From assembly GCF_014636315.1 (NCBI RefSeq), contig NZ_BMED01000006.1, forward strand, positions 248,001 to 312,000: a stretch of 64,000 bases of DNA. Direction: 5' to 3'. The stretch comes from Parundibacterium terreum (GTDB taxonomy: Bacteria; Pseudomonadota; Gammaproteobacteria; Burkholderiales; Burkholderiaceae_D). This document shows positions 7,802-17,100 of the stretch, in pieces. Position 1 is the first letter of the stretch. Every line of letters begins with the position of its first letter. The translations under genes and the position numbers were made by a program. The notes under the pieces are model-generated. The model was given only the letters and a program-made list of their open reading frames with translations, was not told where the DNA came from and ran no database searches.

Positions 7802-8959
7802 GTGAACGCCCAAATACCGACGCGCAACCTGGCTGATGCCCTGTGGCTGCTGGTGGCCCGCGCACGCGGCGGCGCGCATTGGCTGGCAAATACGGCGTGC
7901 GATGTGCATTCGGTGGAAATTGAACATAGCGCGCAGCCGGTCACCTTGCTGCGCAGCGAGCGCTCCTCGCCACAGGCGGCTCAACAGGTCCAGAGCTATG
8001 TGGCCAGCCCGGTTTCGAGCTGGGTCAGTTATCCACAGCATGAGCTGGCGCGCAGGCTACAGGCAAACCCGGGCTTCGCCGCCCGCACTGCCGCCGCCTG
8101 TGCATTAAGCCCCTTGTCCCTGCTACTCAAAGGCTGCGGCCTGGATCAGGCTGCCATCTTCGGCAACAGGCTGATCTCGACCAATCTGTACCCGGACTGG
8201 ACTTATCCACAGTTGCAGCAGCTACAGCAGCAATTGCTGGATCTTTATCCACAGCGGCCGCTGATGCTGAGGAATATTTGTCCACAAGTGACGCCCGGCC
8301 TGGCCAAATCCCTGCAAGACCTGGGCTGGCAATTGATACCGGCACGCCTGGTCTACCTGTGCGAGCCCGGCCAGGCCAGCGTGTGGAAACATAATCATGT
8401 AAAACAGGACAAGAAACTGCTGGCCGGCGGCGATATGCAAGTGCTCAGCCCGCAGCAATTGCAGGCAGCAGATCTGCCGGCGATGCGCGAGCTGTTCCGC
8501 AGCCTGTTTATCCACAAGCATTCCGGTCTGAATCCGGATTTCACACCGGCTTTTTTTGAAATGTGCCTGGAAAGTAATTTCCTGGACCTGTATGCCTTGC
8601 GCCTGCAGGAAAAAATCGTCGGCGTCGTCGGCCTGTATGAACACTATGATCCCTACAGCGAACGCAACTGGCTGACCACGCCGCTGATAGGCTATGACCA
8701 GAACCAGGCGCAAGATCTCGGCATTTACCGCCGCCTGATGTCTTTATTATTGCAACAAGCACAGCAAAGACAGGCCTCGCTGCACTACAGTTCAGGCGCC
8801 GGACAATTCAAACGCGCCCGCGGCGGCATCGCCCACCTGGAATACACCGCCGTTTACAGCAGTCACCTGCCGCGCTTCCAGCGTCATTGCAATGAAGTCT
8901 TCGCCGCGCTGATGCAAAAACATGCGCCGGCTATCCTGAAAAAAGCCGATTCCGTCTGA
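7802..8959 (+). CDS. GNAT/FemAB-like acyltransferase-type protein next to btaA
   Basis: A 385-residue protein beginning with GTG. The C-terminal half (about 190-370) resembles the acetyltransferase fold, with segments MRELFRSLFIHKHSGLNPDFTPAFFEMCLE and LQEKIVGVVGLYEHYD followed by GIYRRLMSLLLQQAQQRQ, a pattern like lipid- or cell-wall-modifying GNAT proteins. The N-terminal half has no recognised domain. Coupling with btaA suggests a step acting on the same lipid head group, but this is inference. Several DnaA-box sequences (about 8033, 8203, 8243, 8511) lie inside the coding region. No strong ribosome-binding site is visible, so the start is uncertain. Confidence 0.6.
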   Translation: MNAQIPTRNLADALWLLVARARGGAHWLANTACDVHSVEIEHSAQPVTLLRSERSSPQAAQQVQSYVASPVSSWVSYPQHELARRLQANPGFAARTAAACALSPLSLLLKGCGLDQAAIFGNRLISTNLYPDWTYPQLQQLQQQLLDLYPQRPLMLRNICPQVTPGLAKSLQDLGWQLIPARLVYLCEPGQASVWKHNHVKQDKKLLAGGDMQVLSPQQLQAADLPAMRELFRSLFIHKHSGLNPDFTPAFFEMCLESNFLDLYALRLQEKIVGVVGLYEHYDPYSERNWLTTPLIGYDQNQAQDLGIYRRLMSLLLQQAQQRQASLHYSSGAGQFKRARGGIAHLEYTAVYSSHLPRFQRHCNEVFAALMQKHAPAILKKADSV

Positions 8960-8985
8960 AAACGGCCCTTTAGGACCAAAGAGCC

Positions 8986-9199
8986 TGTGGATAAAGCTAG
9001 GGATATCCACAGGACAGCATGTGCAAAATCTCAAGTTTGCCGGTAAACCAAAATCTTATCCAGAATATGTTCTTTTTTAGTACACCGCTTAAGCAGCTAT
9101 TTATACTGGCGCTAAGAAATTGATTTTTTTAGGTAAACAGCAGTTATCCACAGAAAACAGCCACTGTTAACAACTACTACTATGTATATATAACTTAGT
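8986..9199 (+). repeat. Origin-like module, copy 1 (DnaA boxes plus DnaA-trio)
   Basis: Ordered elements: an inverted DnaA box TGTGGATAA at 8986, a near-box ATATCCACA at 9003, an AT-rich middle, a consensus box TTATCCACA at 9144, then GTTAACAACTACTACTA at 9166 running into TATATATAA. The CTACTACTA part is a DnaA-trio (TAG repeats on the other strand), as found beside DnaA boxes in bacterial origins. The whole block recurs at 10070 with the same internal distances. It fills the gap before the nucleosidase gene and may also carry its promoter. Confidence 0.65.
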
Positions 9200-9244
9200 C
9201 GTATACAACAAAACCCGAACAAAAGAAGATTTCTTTCCCAAACC

Positions 9245-10033
9245 ATGAAAAACAATTCAAGCCAAAATCAAACAACTACCCAAAAAATTGCATTCATCTT
9301 CGCCATGCAAGAAGAACAGCAAGGCCTGGAACACCAGTTGCAAGACAAAAAAGTCGTTGTCAGAGGCAAGCGCCGCTACCTGACCGGCAGCTTGTGGGGG
9401 AAGGAATGTGTTTGCGTGCTGTCCGGCATAGGCAAAGTCGCTGCTGCAACAACCGTCACCAGCCTGATAGAAAATTTTGATGTCAGCCAGATCGTGCTGA
9501 TCGGTGTCGCCGGGGCTGCCGACGCAGAACTGAAAATAGGCGATATCGTCATTGCCACCACGCTGATGCAGCACGACATGGATGCCAGTCCGCTGTTTCC
9601 CCGCTTTGAAATCCCGCTGACAGGCGTCAGCCACTTATCCACAGACACGGCCTTGAGTGGGAAATTAGGCCAGGCGGCCGACTTTTTCCTGGAGAACGAC
9701 AGGGAAAATCATGTGTCGGACGCCGCTATCGCCCAATTCAACCTGCAAAACGTGAAAATCCGCTATGGCCTGATCGCCAGCGGCGACCAATTCATCAATG
9801 ATGCGCAGATCCTGGCCGCTTTGAAAAAGGATTTGCCGGATCTGCTGGCAGTGGAAATGGAAGGGGCGGCGATCGCCCAGGTATGCCACGACTACGAAAT
9901 CCCGTTTGCGATACTCAGAACCATTTCCGATGATGCCGGCGAACACGCGGATTACAACTTCGGCCAGTTCATCCAGGAGGTTGCGGCGCAGTACAGCCTG
10001 GGTATTTTGCATAACTTCTGCCGCGCAAGCTAA
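9245..10033 (+). CDS. mtnN: 5'-methylthioadenosine/S-adenosylhomocysteine nucleosidase
   Basis: Hydrolyses the glycosidic bond of methylthioadenosine and S-adenosylhomocysteine, releasing adenine, in methionine salvage. The 262-residue frame has the family layout: N-terminal IAFIFAMQEEQQGLE with the catalytic acid, the glycine-rich VLSGIGKVAAATTVTSLIE, IVLIGVAGAADAELKIGDIVIA, the ribose-binding VEMEGAAIAQVC and the catalytic aspartate in RTISDDAG. It has about 15 extra N-terminal residues (N/Q/T-rich) and is slightly longer than the usual 230-250. It lies alone between two copies of an origin-like module. Confidence 0.9.
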   Translation: MKNNSSQNQTTTQKIAFIFAMQEEQQGLEHQLQDKKVVVRGKRRYLTGSLWGKECVCVLSGIGKVAAATTVTSLIENFDVSQIVLIGVAGAADAELKIGDIVIATTLMQHDMDASPLFPRFEIPLTGVSHLSTDTALSGKLGQAADFFLENDRENHVSDAAIAQFNLQNVKIRYGLIASGDQFINDAQILAALKKDLPDLLAVEMEGAAIAQVCHDYEIPFAILRTISDDAGEHADYNFGQFIQEVAAQYSLGILHNFCRAS

Positions 10034-10069
10034 AAAGCAGGCAAAAAAGACATCTATTTTCAATTCGTC

Positions 10070-10283
10070 TGTGGATAAGTCCAAGGATATCCACTGCACA
10101 GATTGTGGCAAAACCCATTTTTTGCCGCTGCGCTAAAATTTGTTCAGAATCTGTCCTGCTTATTCACAGGATTTGCCAGCGTATTTATCTTTTCTGTAAA
10201 CGTTTGATTTTATTCAGGTAAACTGACTTATCCACAAAAAAACGCGGCGTTAACAACTACTACTATTTATATATCTAACATAG
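10070..10283 (+). repeat. Origin-like module, copy 2 (DnaA boxes plus DnaA-trio)
   Basis: A diverged direct copy of the module at 8986. TGTGGATAA stands at 10070, ATATCCACT at 10087, TTATCCACA at 10228 and GTTAACAACTACTACTA at 10249, followed by TTTATATAT. Distances between the elements (17, 158 and 21 bases) equal those of copy 1 (17, 158 and 22), although the intervening sequence has drifted. Such conservation of spacing argues for function rather than recent duplication. Confidence 0.65.
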
Positions 10284-10606
10284 CTATATTTATTAAACGC
10301 TGTGGAAAATCCGAAAAAAAGAGCGCAGGCAAAACTGCAAAGGCACAAACCGCATCGGCAAGCAAAAGCAGCAAACTGGAATTCTGAGAAAAATCAAAAA
10401 CGGTTTTGCAGATGAAAGCCAACTTCCCTGCACAGGCAGTGGTCATTGCTGAGGCAGTGCTGCGAATTCGAAAAATAAAATCAATTCGCAAGCCAAGTCA
10501 TTGATTTTTATAGAAATGAAAAACGCTATACATTTCTTTCTACAGATTTATCGACAGACTTATCCACAGGCGACGCATTGCATTCGGCTTTTTGTCTGGT
10601 ATAAAG
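10284..10606. other. Intergenic AT-rich region, no gene seen
   Basis: About 320 bases between origin-like copy 2 and the end of the TetR gene. It is AT-rich relative to the window. It holds a pair of DnaA-box-like sequences, TTATCGACA at 10548 and TTATCCACA at 10560, again 12 bases apart. I see no supported open frame and no clear terminator for the nucleosidase gene. Confidence 0.4.
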
Positions 10607-11245
10607 CTAACTTTTCAGCATTCCCCAAGAGAGGCCAACCAGCTCATTTTCAAATTCAGCAGTGCCCAGCAAAGCAGAATCCTCCATCGAGGCCGAGCGT
10701 ATTACCCCCATCACAGCCCGGGTCAGTACGTACATGCCGGCAGCGGTTGGTGGACGCAATTCCGGGTCCTTGATTTGCTGCAAAGTGGCTGCAATCTGCC
10801 CGGCCATCAGATTCAGGCTGTGGATAATTGGCTCGGTGTGGTCCAGGCGCCAGGCAATTTTGACCAGGGTACGCTTCAGGCGGCGGCCGGTGCCGAAAGC
10901 GATGATCAGGGCCTGGATGAATTCCGTCAGTAGCTGGCGGCTGGAAAGTTGGCGGTTTTGAGCAGCCAATAGCATTTTTTGTAGTTCGGCAATGACGCGA
11001 TTGCGTTCCCTGTCTATCATCGACAAGACGATCGCCTCCTTGCTGGGAAAATATTGATACAGCGTACCTATTGAAAAACCGGATTTTTCAGCAATGCGAT
11101 TGGTAGTCAGCGCGGATTCGCCTTCGCTGCCCAAAATCTGAGCGGTTGCTTCGTAAATTGTTTCTATGGTTTTTTCTGCACGCGGTTGTATCGGGGTTTT
11201 CCGCATTAAATCAAGCACTTGCATTACTTTTTTACGTGTCGCCAT
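10607..11245 (-). CDS. TetR-family transcriptional regulator
   Basis: A 212-residue TetR-type regulator. The start is the ATG at 11243-11245, preceded by GGAGA at six bases; the frame continues upstream but without a start signal. The N-terminal helix-turn-helix is clear (IYEATAQILGSEGESALTTNRIAEKSGFSIGTLYQYFPSKEAIVLSMIDRE, about residues 32-82), followed by an all-helical ligand domain. It is divergent from the PF10118 metal-hydrolase gene at 11435, with about 190 bases between, so it probably controls that gene and itself. The ligand is unknown. Confidence 0.85.
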   Translation of the reverse strand: MATRKKVMQVLDLMRKTPIQPRAEKTIETIYEATAQILGSEGESALTTNRIAEKSGFSIGTLYQYFPSKEAIVLSMIDRERNRVIAELQKMLLAAQNRQLSSRQLLTEFIQALIIAFGTGRRLKRTLVKIAWRLDHTEPIIHSLNLMAGQIAATLQQIKDPELRPPTAAGMYVLTRAVMGVIRSASMEDSALLGTAEFENELVGLSWGMLKS

Positions 11246-11434
11246 GGAGTCTCCGAAAGCGAGTATCAAAACTGAGCAAAGCTCACTAAAGTGATAATAA
11301 CGCATCACGCAAGATGCACAGGCTTGGGCTGGCGCCGATTTACCTGCGCCGCTCGTGCCAAGGGCTTGTTCAGAAATTAGCCGGAATAATTTCTCCACAG
11401 CCTCAAGTTATCCACAGTTTTGGAGCTTTTACCT

Positions 11435-12292
11435 ATGGCAGCAATCGAAGTACGGCGTTTGAATATCGATTTATCGCAGGGTTTTCCCAGGCACTGGCTG
11501 GGCGGTGATGCCTTCCGCTCGCAATTGTTCAATGCGCTGTCCATGAGTTTTCCACTGGGCGAGCAGTTTTTTATTGATAGCGTGCGAGCTGCGCAAGCGC
11601 AGATCAGTGATCCGCAATTGCTGGAAGACATACGCGGCTTTATCGGCCAGGAGGCGACGCACCGGCATTTGCATGCGCAGTACAACGAGCAATTGTTCAA
11701 GCAGGGGCTGAAGTATGTGATGGAACCCTGGGTAAAACGCCGCCTCAAGGCGTCCGCGCATTTATCGGTACGCAGCAATCTGGCGGTAACGATGGCGTAT
11801 GAACATTTCACCGCAATCTTTGCCGACGTGGTGTTGCGGGACAAACTGGAAAACGCGGCAGAACCGGCTAAAAGCCTGTGGCAATGGCATGCAGTGGAAG
11901 AAACCGAGCACAAATCGGTCGCTTTTGATGCATATCGGGCGATAGGCGGCGGTTATAAATTGCGGGTGGGCTGGTATGTGTATGTGTGGCTGATGTTCCT
12001 GATCGACGTGATCTGCCAGACCGGAAACAACTTGTATCGCGACGGCCAGTTGTTCAAGCCCCGGACCTGGTTCAGCGCAATTGGCTATCTGCTGGGTAAA
12101 AAGGGTTTGCTGTGGGATTTGATACCGCAAGGCTTCAGTTACCTGCGGCCGGGATTTACCCCGTGGGACCAGGACAATGGCGAGTTGGCCAGCAACTGGT
12201 TGCATGCCAACAGAGATACTTACCGGGTATTAGGAGCAACAAAAGACCCGGATATCGCCAGCGCAGCTAAGAAAACCGCAACAACAGCATAG
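11435..12292 (+). CDS. PF10118-type metal-dependent hydrolase (ferritin-like)
   Basis: A 285-residue member of the predicted metal-dependent hydrolase family PF10118. The ATG at 11435 has GGAG nine bases upstream. Conserved acidic and histidine residues expected for a di-iron-like centre are seen: FIGQEATHRHLHAQYNE (about 78-94), AYEHFTAIFAD, and WHAVEETEHKSVAFDAY (about 155-171). A hydrophobic stretch (VGWYVYVWLMFLIDVI) may touch the membrane. Family members occur with TetR regulators in Burkholderiales; the substrate is not known. The divergent TetR gene is the probable regulator. Confidence 0.8.
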   Translation: MAAIEVRRLNIDLSQGFPRHWLGGDAFRSQLFNALSMSFPLGEQFFIDSVRAAQAQISDPQLLEDIRGFIGQEATHRHLHAQYNEQLFKQGLKYVMEPWVKRRLKASAHLSVRSNLAVTMAYEHFTAIFADVVLRDKLENAAEPAKSLWQWHAVEETEHKSVAFDAYRAIGGGYKLRVGWYVYVWLMFLIDVICQTGNNLYRDGQLFKPRTWFSAIGYLLGKKGLLWDLIPQGFSYLRPGFTPWDQDNGELASNWLHANRDTYRVLGATKDPDIASAAKKTATTA

Positions 12293-12491
12293 TCCTGAAA
12301 CTTGTCCACAGCCCCGGGCATGCCAGAATGCTTGCCAAATTTTTAAGCTGCGGCTACTCTGGCTTTAGATTCTTGGCAGCACCGGGCTTATGCCCGCCAG
12401 AGCTGTTCTGAACTTATCCACAATTTCATCCTGATCATCTTTTCCATGTTATCCACATTCTTGCGGATGATATGCGCAGAAAGACGGTGCA

Positions 12492-13850
12492 ATGATACGT
12501 CTCGTCCTGTTGCTGCTAGGCGTGGATTTCATGCGGGAGCGCTGGCGCCTGCTACGTGCGCTGGGCTGGATCTGGAGCGTCGCCGGCATCATTATTTTCA
12601 TCGATGCGCTGGATAATGCGCTGTGCTTTCCTATCGACTTTTTTGCCTACCTGTTGCTGGCCAACGGCATTTCCACCTTGCTGGTTTCCTGGACAGGTGT
12701 CGGCGGCCAGCGCAGCCTGCGGCTGGTCAAGGGAGCGGCTTATGTGTTTGCCGGCTTGCTGGTGCTGGCCGGCGTTCATCTGTACGGCAATTTTTTATTG
12801 TCGATGATCTTCGGCACCCTGTTCCTGGCGGACGGTGTTTTACAGGCGACTTCGGCGACGCTGGTGCGTTTTCCACGCTGGAAACTGGCCTTTGCGGTTG
12901 GCATGCTGGAATGCGCGATCGCATTATTTTTCTATCAGCCTTACCCCACCCACTATGTCGGCACCGTGCCGTACTGCATAGGCCTGGGGCTGATATTCGG
13001 CGGCTGGCAGATGCTGTTGCTGTCGTATCGCGTGCATCGCTTGTCCAGCCTGGCGACGGTGGAATCGGTATTGGAAAACGGCGCGGATAGTTTTTCCACA
13101 GGCTTGCCGTCCGAAAGCAAGGCCGGGATCAGTGATTTTGAATGGGACGGACCGCCAACGGCGAATGAAAAAGCGCTGACCGTGCATGTATGGACGCCGG
13201 TAGGCTCGGCCAAGACCGAAGCGCAGCGCATGCCCATCGTAGACCGCTATATTGCTGCAGTGGATGTGAACGGCATCATTTCCACCGGCCATGCAGCGCT
13301 GGAAACGCCGGAAGGCATCTATATCAGCCTGTATCCTGGCGTGGAAATTGACCATTCTCCCGATGATTTCAGCCGTTTATTGCGCGCAACGCACGAGAAC
13401 GACGTGCCGGGGGTATTCCAGCCTGACTATGCGACCGAATCGCAGGCCTGGTGCCCGTCCACCGTCAAGGTCAGGATACGCAACTACAATGCCGGGCGGC
13501 TGCATGCTTTCTGGGAAACATATCAACAGGATAAGACCTATAACCTGACCTGGAGAAATTGCTCCAGCTCGGTTGCCAAGGCGCTGGAAGCGGCCCTGGA
13601 GGGCGTTGTAGGCAAGGTGCAGGGGCGTCGTACCGCCTGGACCGTGTTTGTCCGCCTGCTGCTCAGTCCGGAGCTATGGGTGGCGGCACAGATACGCAAG
13701 CGCGCCAAAACCATGGCCTGGACGCCGGGATTGACACTGGATTATGCGCGGGCCTTGAGCATGCTGGCCGATCCCAGGCCGGCAGGGTGGATAAAGATGA
13801 TGCGGATAAGCGCCAGGAAAATATCGCGTCTGGGTAGGAAGCAAACATAG
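12492..13850 (+). CDS. HdeD-like (DUF308) membrane protein fused to a papain-like domain
   Basis: A 452-residue two-part protein. Residues 1-190 form about six membrane helices with the short-helix pattern of HdeD/DUF308 proteins (GWIWSVAGIIIFIDAL, LRLVKGAAYVFAGLLVLAG). The soluble remainder (about 230-440) shows a GHAALET histidine motif (about 270), a strand EGIYISLYPG and, later, WRNCSSSVAKALEAAL (about 360), an order H-then-C that suggests a permuted papain-like (NlpC/P60- or DUF4105-related) fold. The fold is an inference from these motifs. It may be a membrane-bound peptidase, amidase or acyltransferase. A phased DnaA-box array lies 50 bases downstream. Confidence 0.6.
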   Translation: MIRLVLLLLGVDFMRERWRLLRALGWIWSVAGIIIFIDALDNALCFPIDFFAYLLLANGISTLLVSWTGVGGQRSLRLVKGAAYVFAGLLVLAGVHLYGNFLLSMIFGTLFLADGVLQATSATLVRFPRWKLAFAVGMLECAIALFFYQPYPTHYVGTVPYCIGLGLIFGGWQMLLLSYRVHRLSSLATVESVLENGADSFSTGLPSESKAGISDFEWDGPPTANEKALTVHVWTPVGSAKTEAQRMPIVDRYIAAVDVNGIISTGHAALETPEGIYISLYPGVEIDHSPDDFSRLLRATHENDVPGVFQPDYATESQAWCPSTVKVRIRNYNAGRLHAFWETYQQDKTYNLTWRNCSSSVAKALEAALEGVVGKVQGRRTAWTVFVRLLLSPELWVAAQIRKRAKTMAWTPGLTLDYARALSMLADPRPAGWIKMMRISARKISRLGRKQT

Positions 13851-13901
13851 AAAGCCCGTCATAGCAGGCGCTAGAGCAAAGCAGTGACGGGTAGTCAGAG
13901 C

Positions 13902-14000
13902 TTATCAACCGGCTATGCACCGCTTATGGACAGGCTTATGAACATGGCTGTCCACATGCTTATCCACCATTTTTGAGTACTTATGAACAGGATTTAAACA
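13902..14000. repeat. Phased array of DnaA-box-like repeats (array 2)
   Basis: Seven or eight TTATCCACA-like 9-mers in one orientation, starting at 13902, 13913, 13924, 13936, 13948, 13960 and 13981 (with a weaker one near 13993), so again 11-12 bases apart with one double step. Examples are TTATGGACA, TTATGAACA, CTGTCCACA and TTATCCACC. The run resembles the array at 6170-6348 closely enough that a stretch of about 45 bases aligns between them. Confidence 0.6.
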
Positions 14001-14062
14001 GCGTATACACAAGATATACGCTGTTTATTCAGTAGATATCCACAGGGATATCCCCTGTGGAT
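13996..14062. terminator. Two adjacent inverted repeats in the convergent gap
   Basis: A 12-bp perfect hairpin (AAACAGCGTATA with its complement, 7-base loop, 13996-14026) is followed by a near-perfect palindrome, ATCCACAGGG to CCCTGTGGAT (14038-14062), made of two opposed DnaA-box cores. They lie between the convergent HdeD-like and putA genes. The first probably ends transcription; the second may instead be a protein-binding palindrome. Confidence 0.55.
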
Positions 14063-14127
14063 GATTTGGCAAGTCCCTTTGCCAATGGGCTGGCAAATGA
14101 ACTGGTAGATGAGTTGCCGGCAAGCGC

Positions 14128-17100
14128 CTAGCTTTGCAGCGTCATCAGGCTGGCATTGCCGCCGGCCGCCGTGGTGTTCACGCACAGTGCGCGTTCTGCC
14201 ACCAGCCTCCACAATGGCACTTCGGTGTTTTCGTGGGTTTCTATCACCGACACGATGGCGCCGTTCTGCGCCGCAAATACCGGCTTGTAGTGCGCCAGCA
14301 GCGCGCCTTCGACCAAGGCAAACTGCGCATCTGCCTGCTCTGCTTCGGCTTGCTGTATCTTCGCCCTCACTTCGGTCGGCAGGCCGGCCGGCAACACGCC
14401 CATGGTCTGCGCCGGCAATACCGGCGTATTGCCGGTTGCCAGCAAGGCTGCCAGCTGGTTCAGCAGGCAGCTCACCGTATTTGCTGCACAGAACACGCGG
14501 CCGCGCGGCGCGAAGGACAAGGTATTGCGCTCGCCGGTAGGGCCGGGCAAGACCAGGGTCATCTTGTAAGGCGTCTGGTAGGCATACTGGTCGGCCAGTT
14601 CGGCAATCTTTTCGTGGCCATGGGTCTTGGCCCATACCAGCAAGGCTTCCAGTGCTGCCGGCGACTGGCGTTCATACACGGTATGGCCGCCGAGCTGGCC
14701 GGTAGGATTCTTTTGCAGACGCTTCAGGTACAGCGGGCCGCCGGCCTTGGGGCCGGTGCCGGATTTGCCTTCACCGCCAAAAGGCTGCACGCCGACGACT
14801 GCACCGACGATATTGCGGTTCACATAGATGTTGCCCACATGTGCGCGCGAGGTGATGAAGTCTATCGTTTCATCAATGCGGGAATGGATGCCTAGTGTCA
14901 GGCCGAAACCGGTGGCGTTGATGCTGTCTATCAGCTTGGGCAGATCGTCGCGCTTGTAGCGCAGCACATGCAATACCGGGCCGAACACTTCCTTGCTCAA
15001 TTCAGACAGTGAAGAAATCTCGATGACGGTAGGCGCAACAAAGGTACCCTGCTCGCAACTGGAAGCCAGCGGCAGACTGTAGCTGGTCTTCGCCTGCTTT
15101 TGTATATTGGCTATATGGGTTTGCAACTGCTTTTGCGCATCCGCATCGATGACCGGCCCTATATCCACGGCCAACTGATCGGGTTTGCCTACGCGCAGTT
15201 CCTGCATCGCGCCTTTCAACATTTCCAGTGTCTTGTCGGCGATATCGACCTGCAGGCACAGCACGCGCAAGGCCGAGCAGCGCTGGCCGGCGCTGTCGAA
15301 AGCGGATGAAAGCACATCCTGCACCACTTGTTCCGGCAAGGCGCTGCTGTCGACGATCATCGCATTCTGGCCGCCGGTTTCAGCGATCAGCGGGATATCG
15401 ATATTCTCTGCTACCGCGCGCTTGCTCAGCGTGCGGTTGATGATCTGCGCCACTTCGGTGGAGCCGGTAAAGATCACGCCTTTCACGCGGCTATCTGCCA
15501 CCAGTTGCGCACCAACCACTTCACCGGTGCCGGGCAGGAATTGCAGCGCGCCGCGCGGCACGCCTGCTTCATGCATCAGCTGTATCGCGCGGTAGGCGAT
15601 CAGGGGTGTTTGCTCGGCCGGTTTGGCCAGCACCACGTTGCCGGCAGCCAGCGCCGCGCTGACTTCGCCGATGAAGATCGCCAGCGGGAAATTCCATGGG
15701 CTGATGCAAACCACCGGGCCCAGCGCCAGCGTATTCGGCAAGCTTTCCACTTGTGCCGCATAGTAGCGCAGGAAGTCCACTGCCTCACGCACTTCCGCCA
15801 GCGCATTCGGCAGCGACTTGCCTGCTTCGCGTATTGCCAGCGCCATGAAGTCCAGGGTTTGCGCTTCCAGCAGGTCTGCGGTTTTCTTCAGCGCCGCTGC
15901 GCGTTCCACCGGTGCGGTGGTTTGCCAGTCTATCGCATACGCTTCCGCTTGCGCCAATGCGGTCTGCACATCCTGTGCATCGGCTTCTATGACCTGGCCG
16001 ACGATGTCATGGCGATCGGCCGGATTGCTGACATCTTTTGCCGCCGTTGCCGATACCCGTCCATGCAATAGCGGCGCGGCAACCAGTTGCTGTGCGCTGT
16101 TGGCGGTAAAGCCGGCTGCGATTTTTTCCAGTTCCAGTTCATTGCTGAAATCCAGACCGGCGGAATTCTTGCGTTCGCTGCCGAACAGGTCGCGTGGCAG
16201 CGCAATGCCGCTGTGCGGCACACCGCCCAGTTTGGTCGCAATTTCTATAGGATCGGCGATCAGGGTTTCTATCGATACGCTTTCATCGACAATCTGGTTC
16301 ACGAAAGAAGAGTTGGCGCCGTTTTCCAGCAAGCGGCGCACCAGGTAGGCCAGCAGGGTCTGGTGCGAACCGACCGGCGCATAGATGCGGCAAGGCTTGT
16401 TCAGCTTGTCTTTGCCTACCACCTGGTCGTACAGGGTTTCGCCCATGCCGTGCAGGCACTGGAATTCATAGTCGGTGATCTTTGCTGCCTGTGCCCAGCT
16501 ATAGATGGTGGCCAGCGTCAGCGCATTGTGCGTGGCGAACTGTGGATAAATCACATCGGTCGCCGCCAGCAGGCGCTGCGCGCAGGCGAGGTAAGACACA
16601 TCGGTATACACCTTGCGGGTGTATACCGGGAAGCCGCTCATGCCGTCCACTTGCGCGCGCTTGATCTCCGCATCCCAATACGCACCCTTGACCAGGCGCA
16701 CCATGAACTTGCGATTACTGCGGCGGGCCAGGTCTATCAAATAATCGATCACATACGGGCAGCGCTTCTGGTAGCCCTGCACCACGAAGCCTATGCCTTC
16801 AAAGCCTGCCAGATCGGCATCGAAGGCCAAAGCTTCCATCAGGTCCAGCGACAGCTCCAGCCGGTCTGCCTCTTCCGCATCGATGTTCAGGCCTATGTTG
16901 TATTGCTTGGCCAGCAGCAGCAGTTTTTTCAGCAGCGGCAGCAATTCATTCAGCGTGCGCTCCCTTTGTGCGCGCGAATAGCGTGGGTGCAGCGCAGACA
17001 ATTTGACCGAGATGCCGGGGCCGTCCTTGATGCCGCGGCCGTTGGAAGCCTTGCCGATGGCATGGATCGCGGTTTCATAGGCGCGGTAGTAAAACGCCGC

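Noticed and set aside
8986..10283. Firm call of the chromosomal replication origin
   Set aside because: The elements fit, but genes on both sides are mainly on the plus strand rather than diverging, and no dnaA-dnaN-rpmH neighbours exist. I report it as origin-like only.
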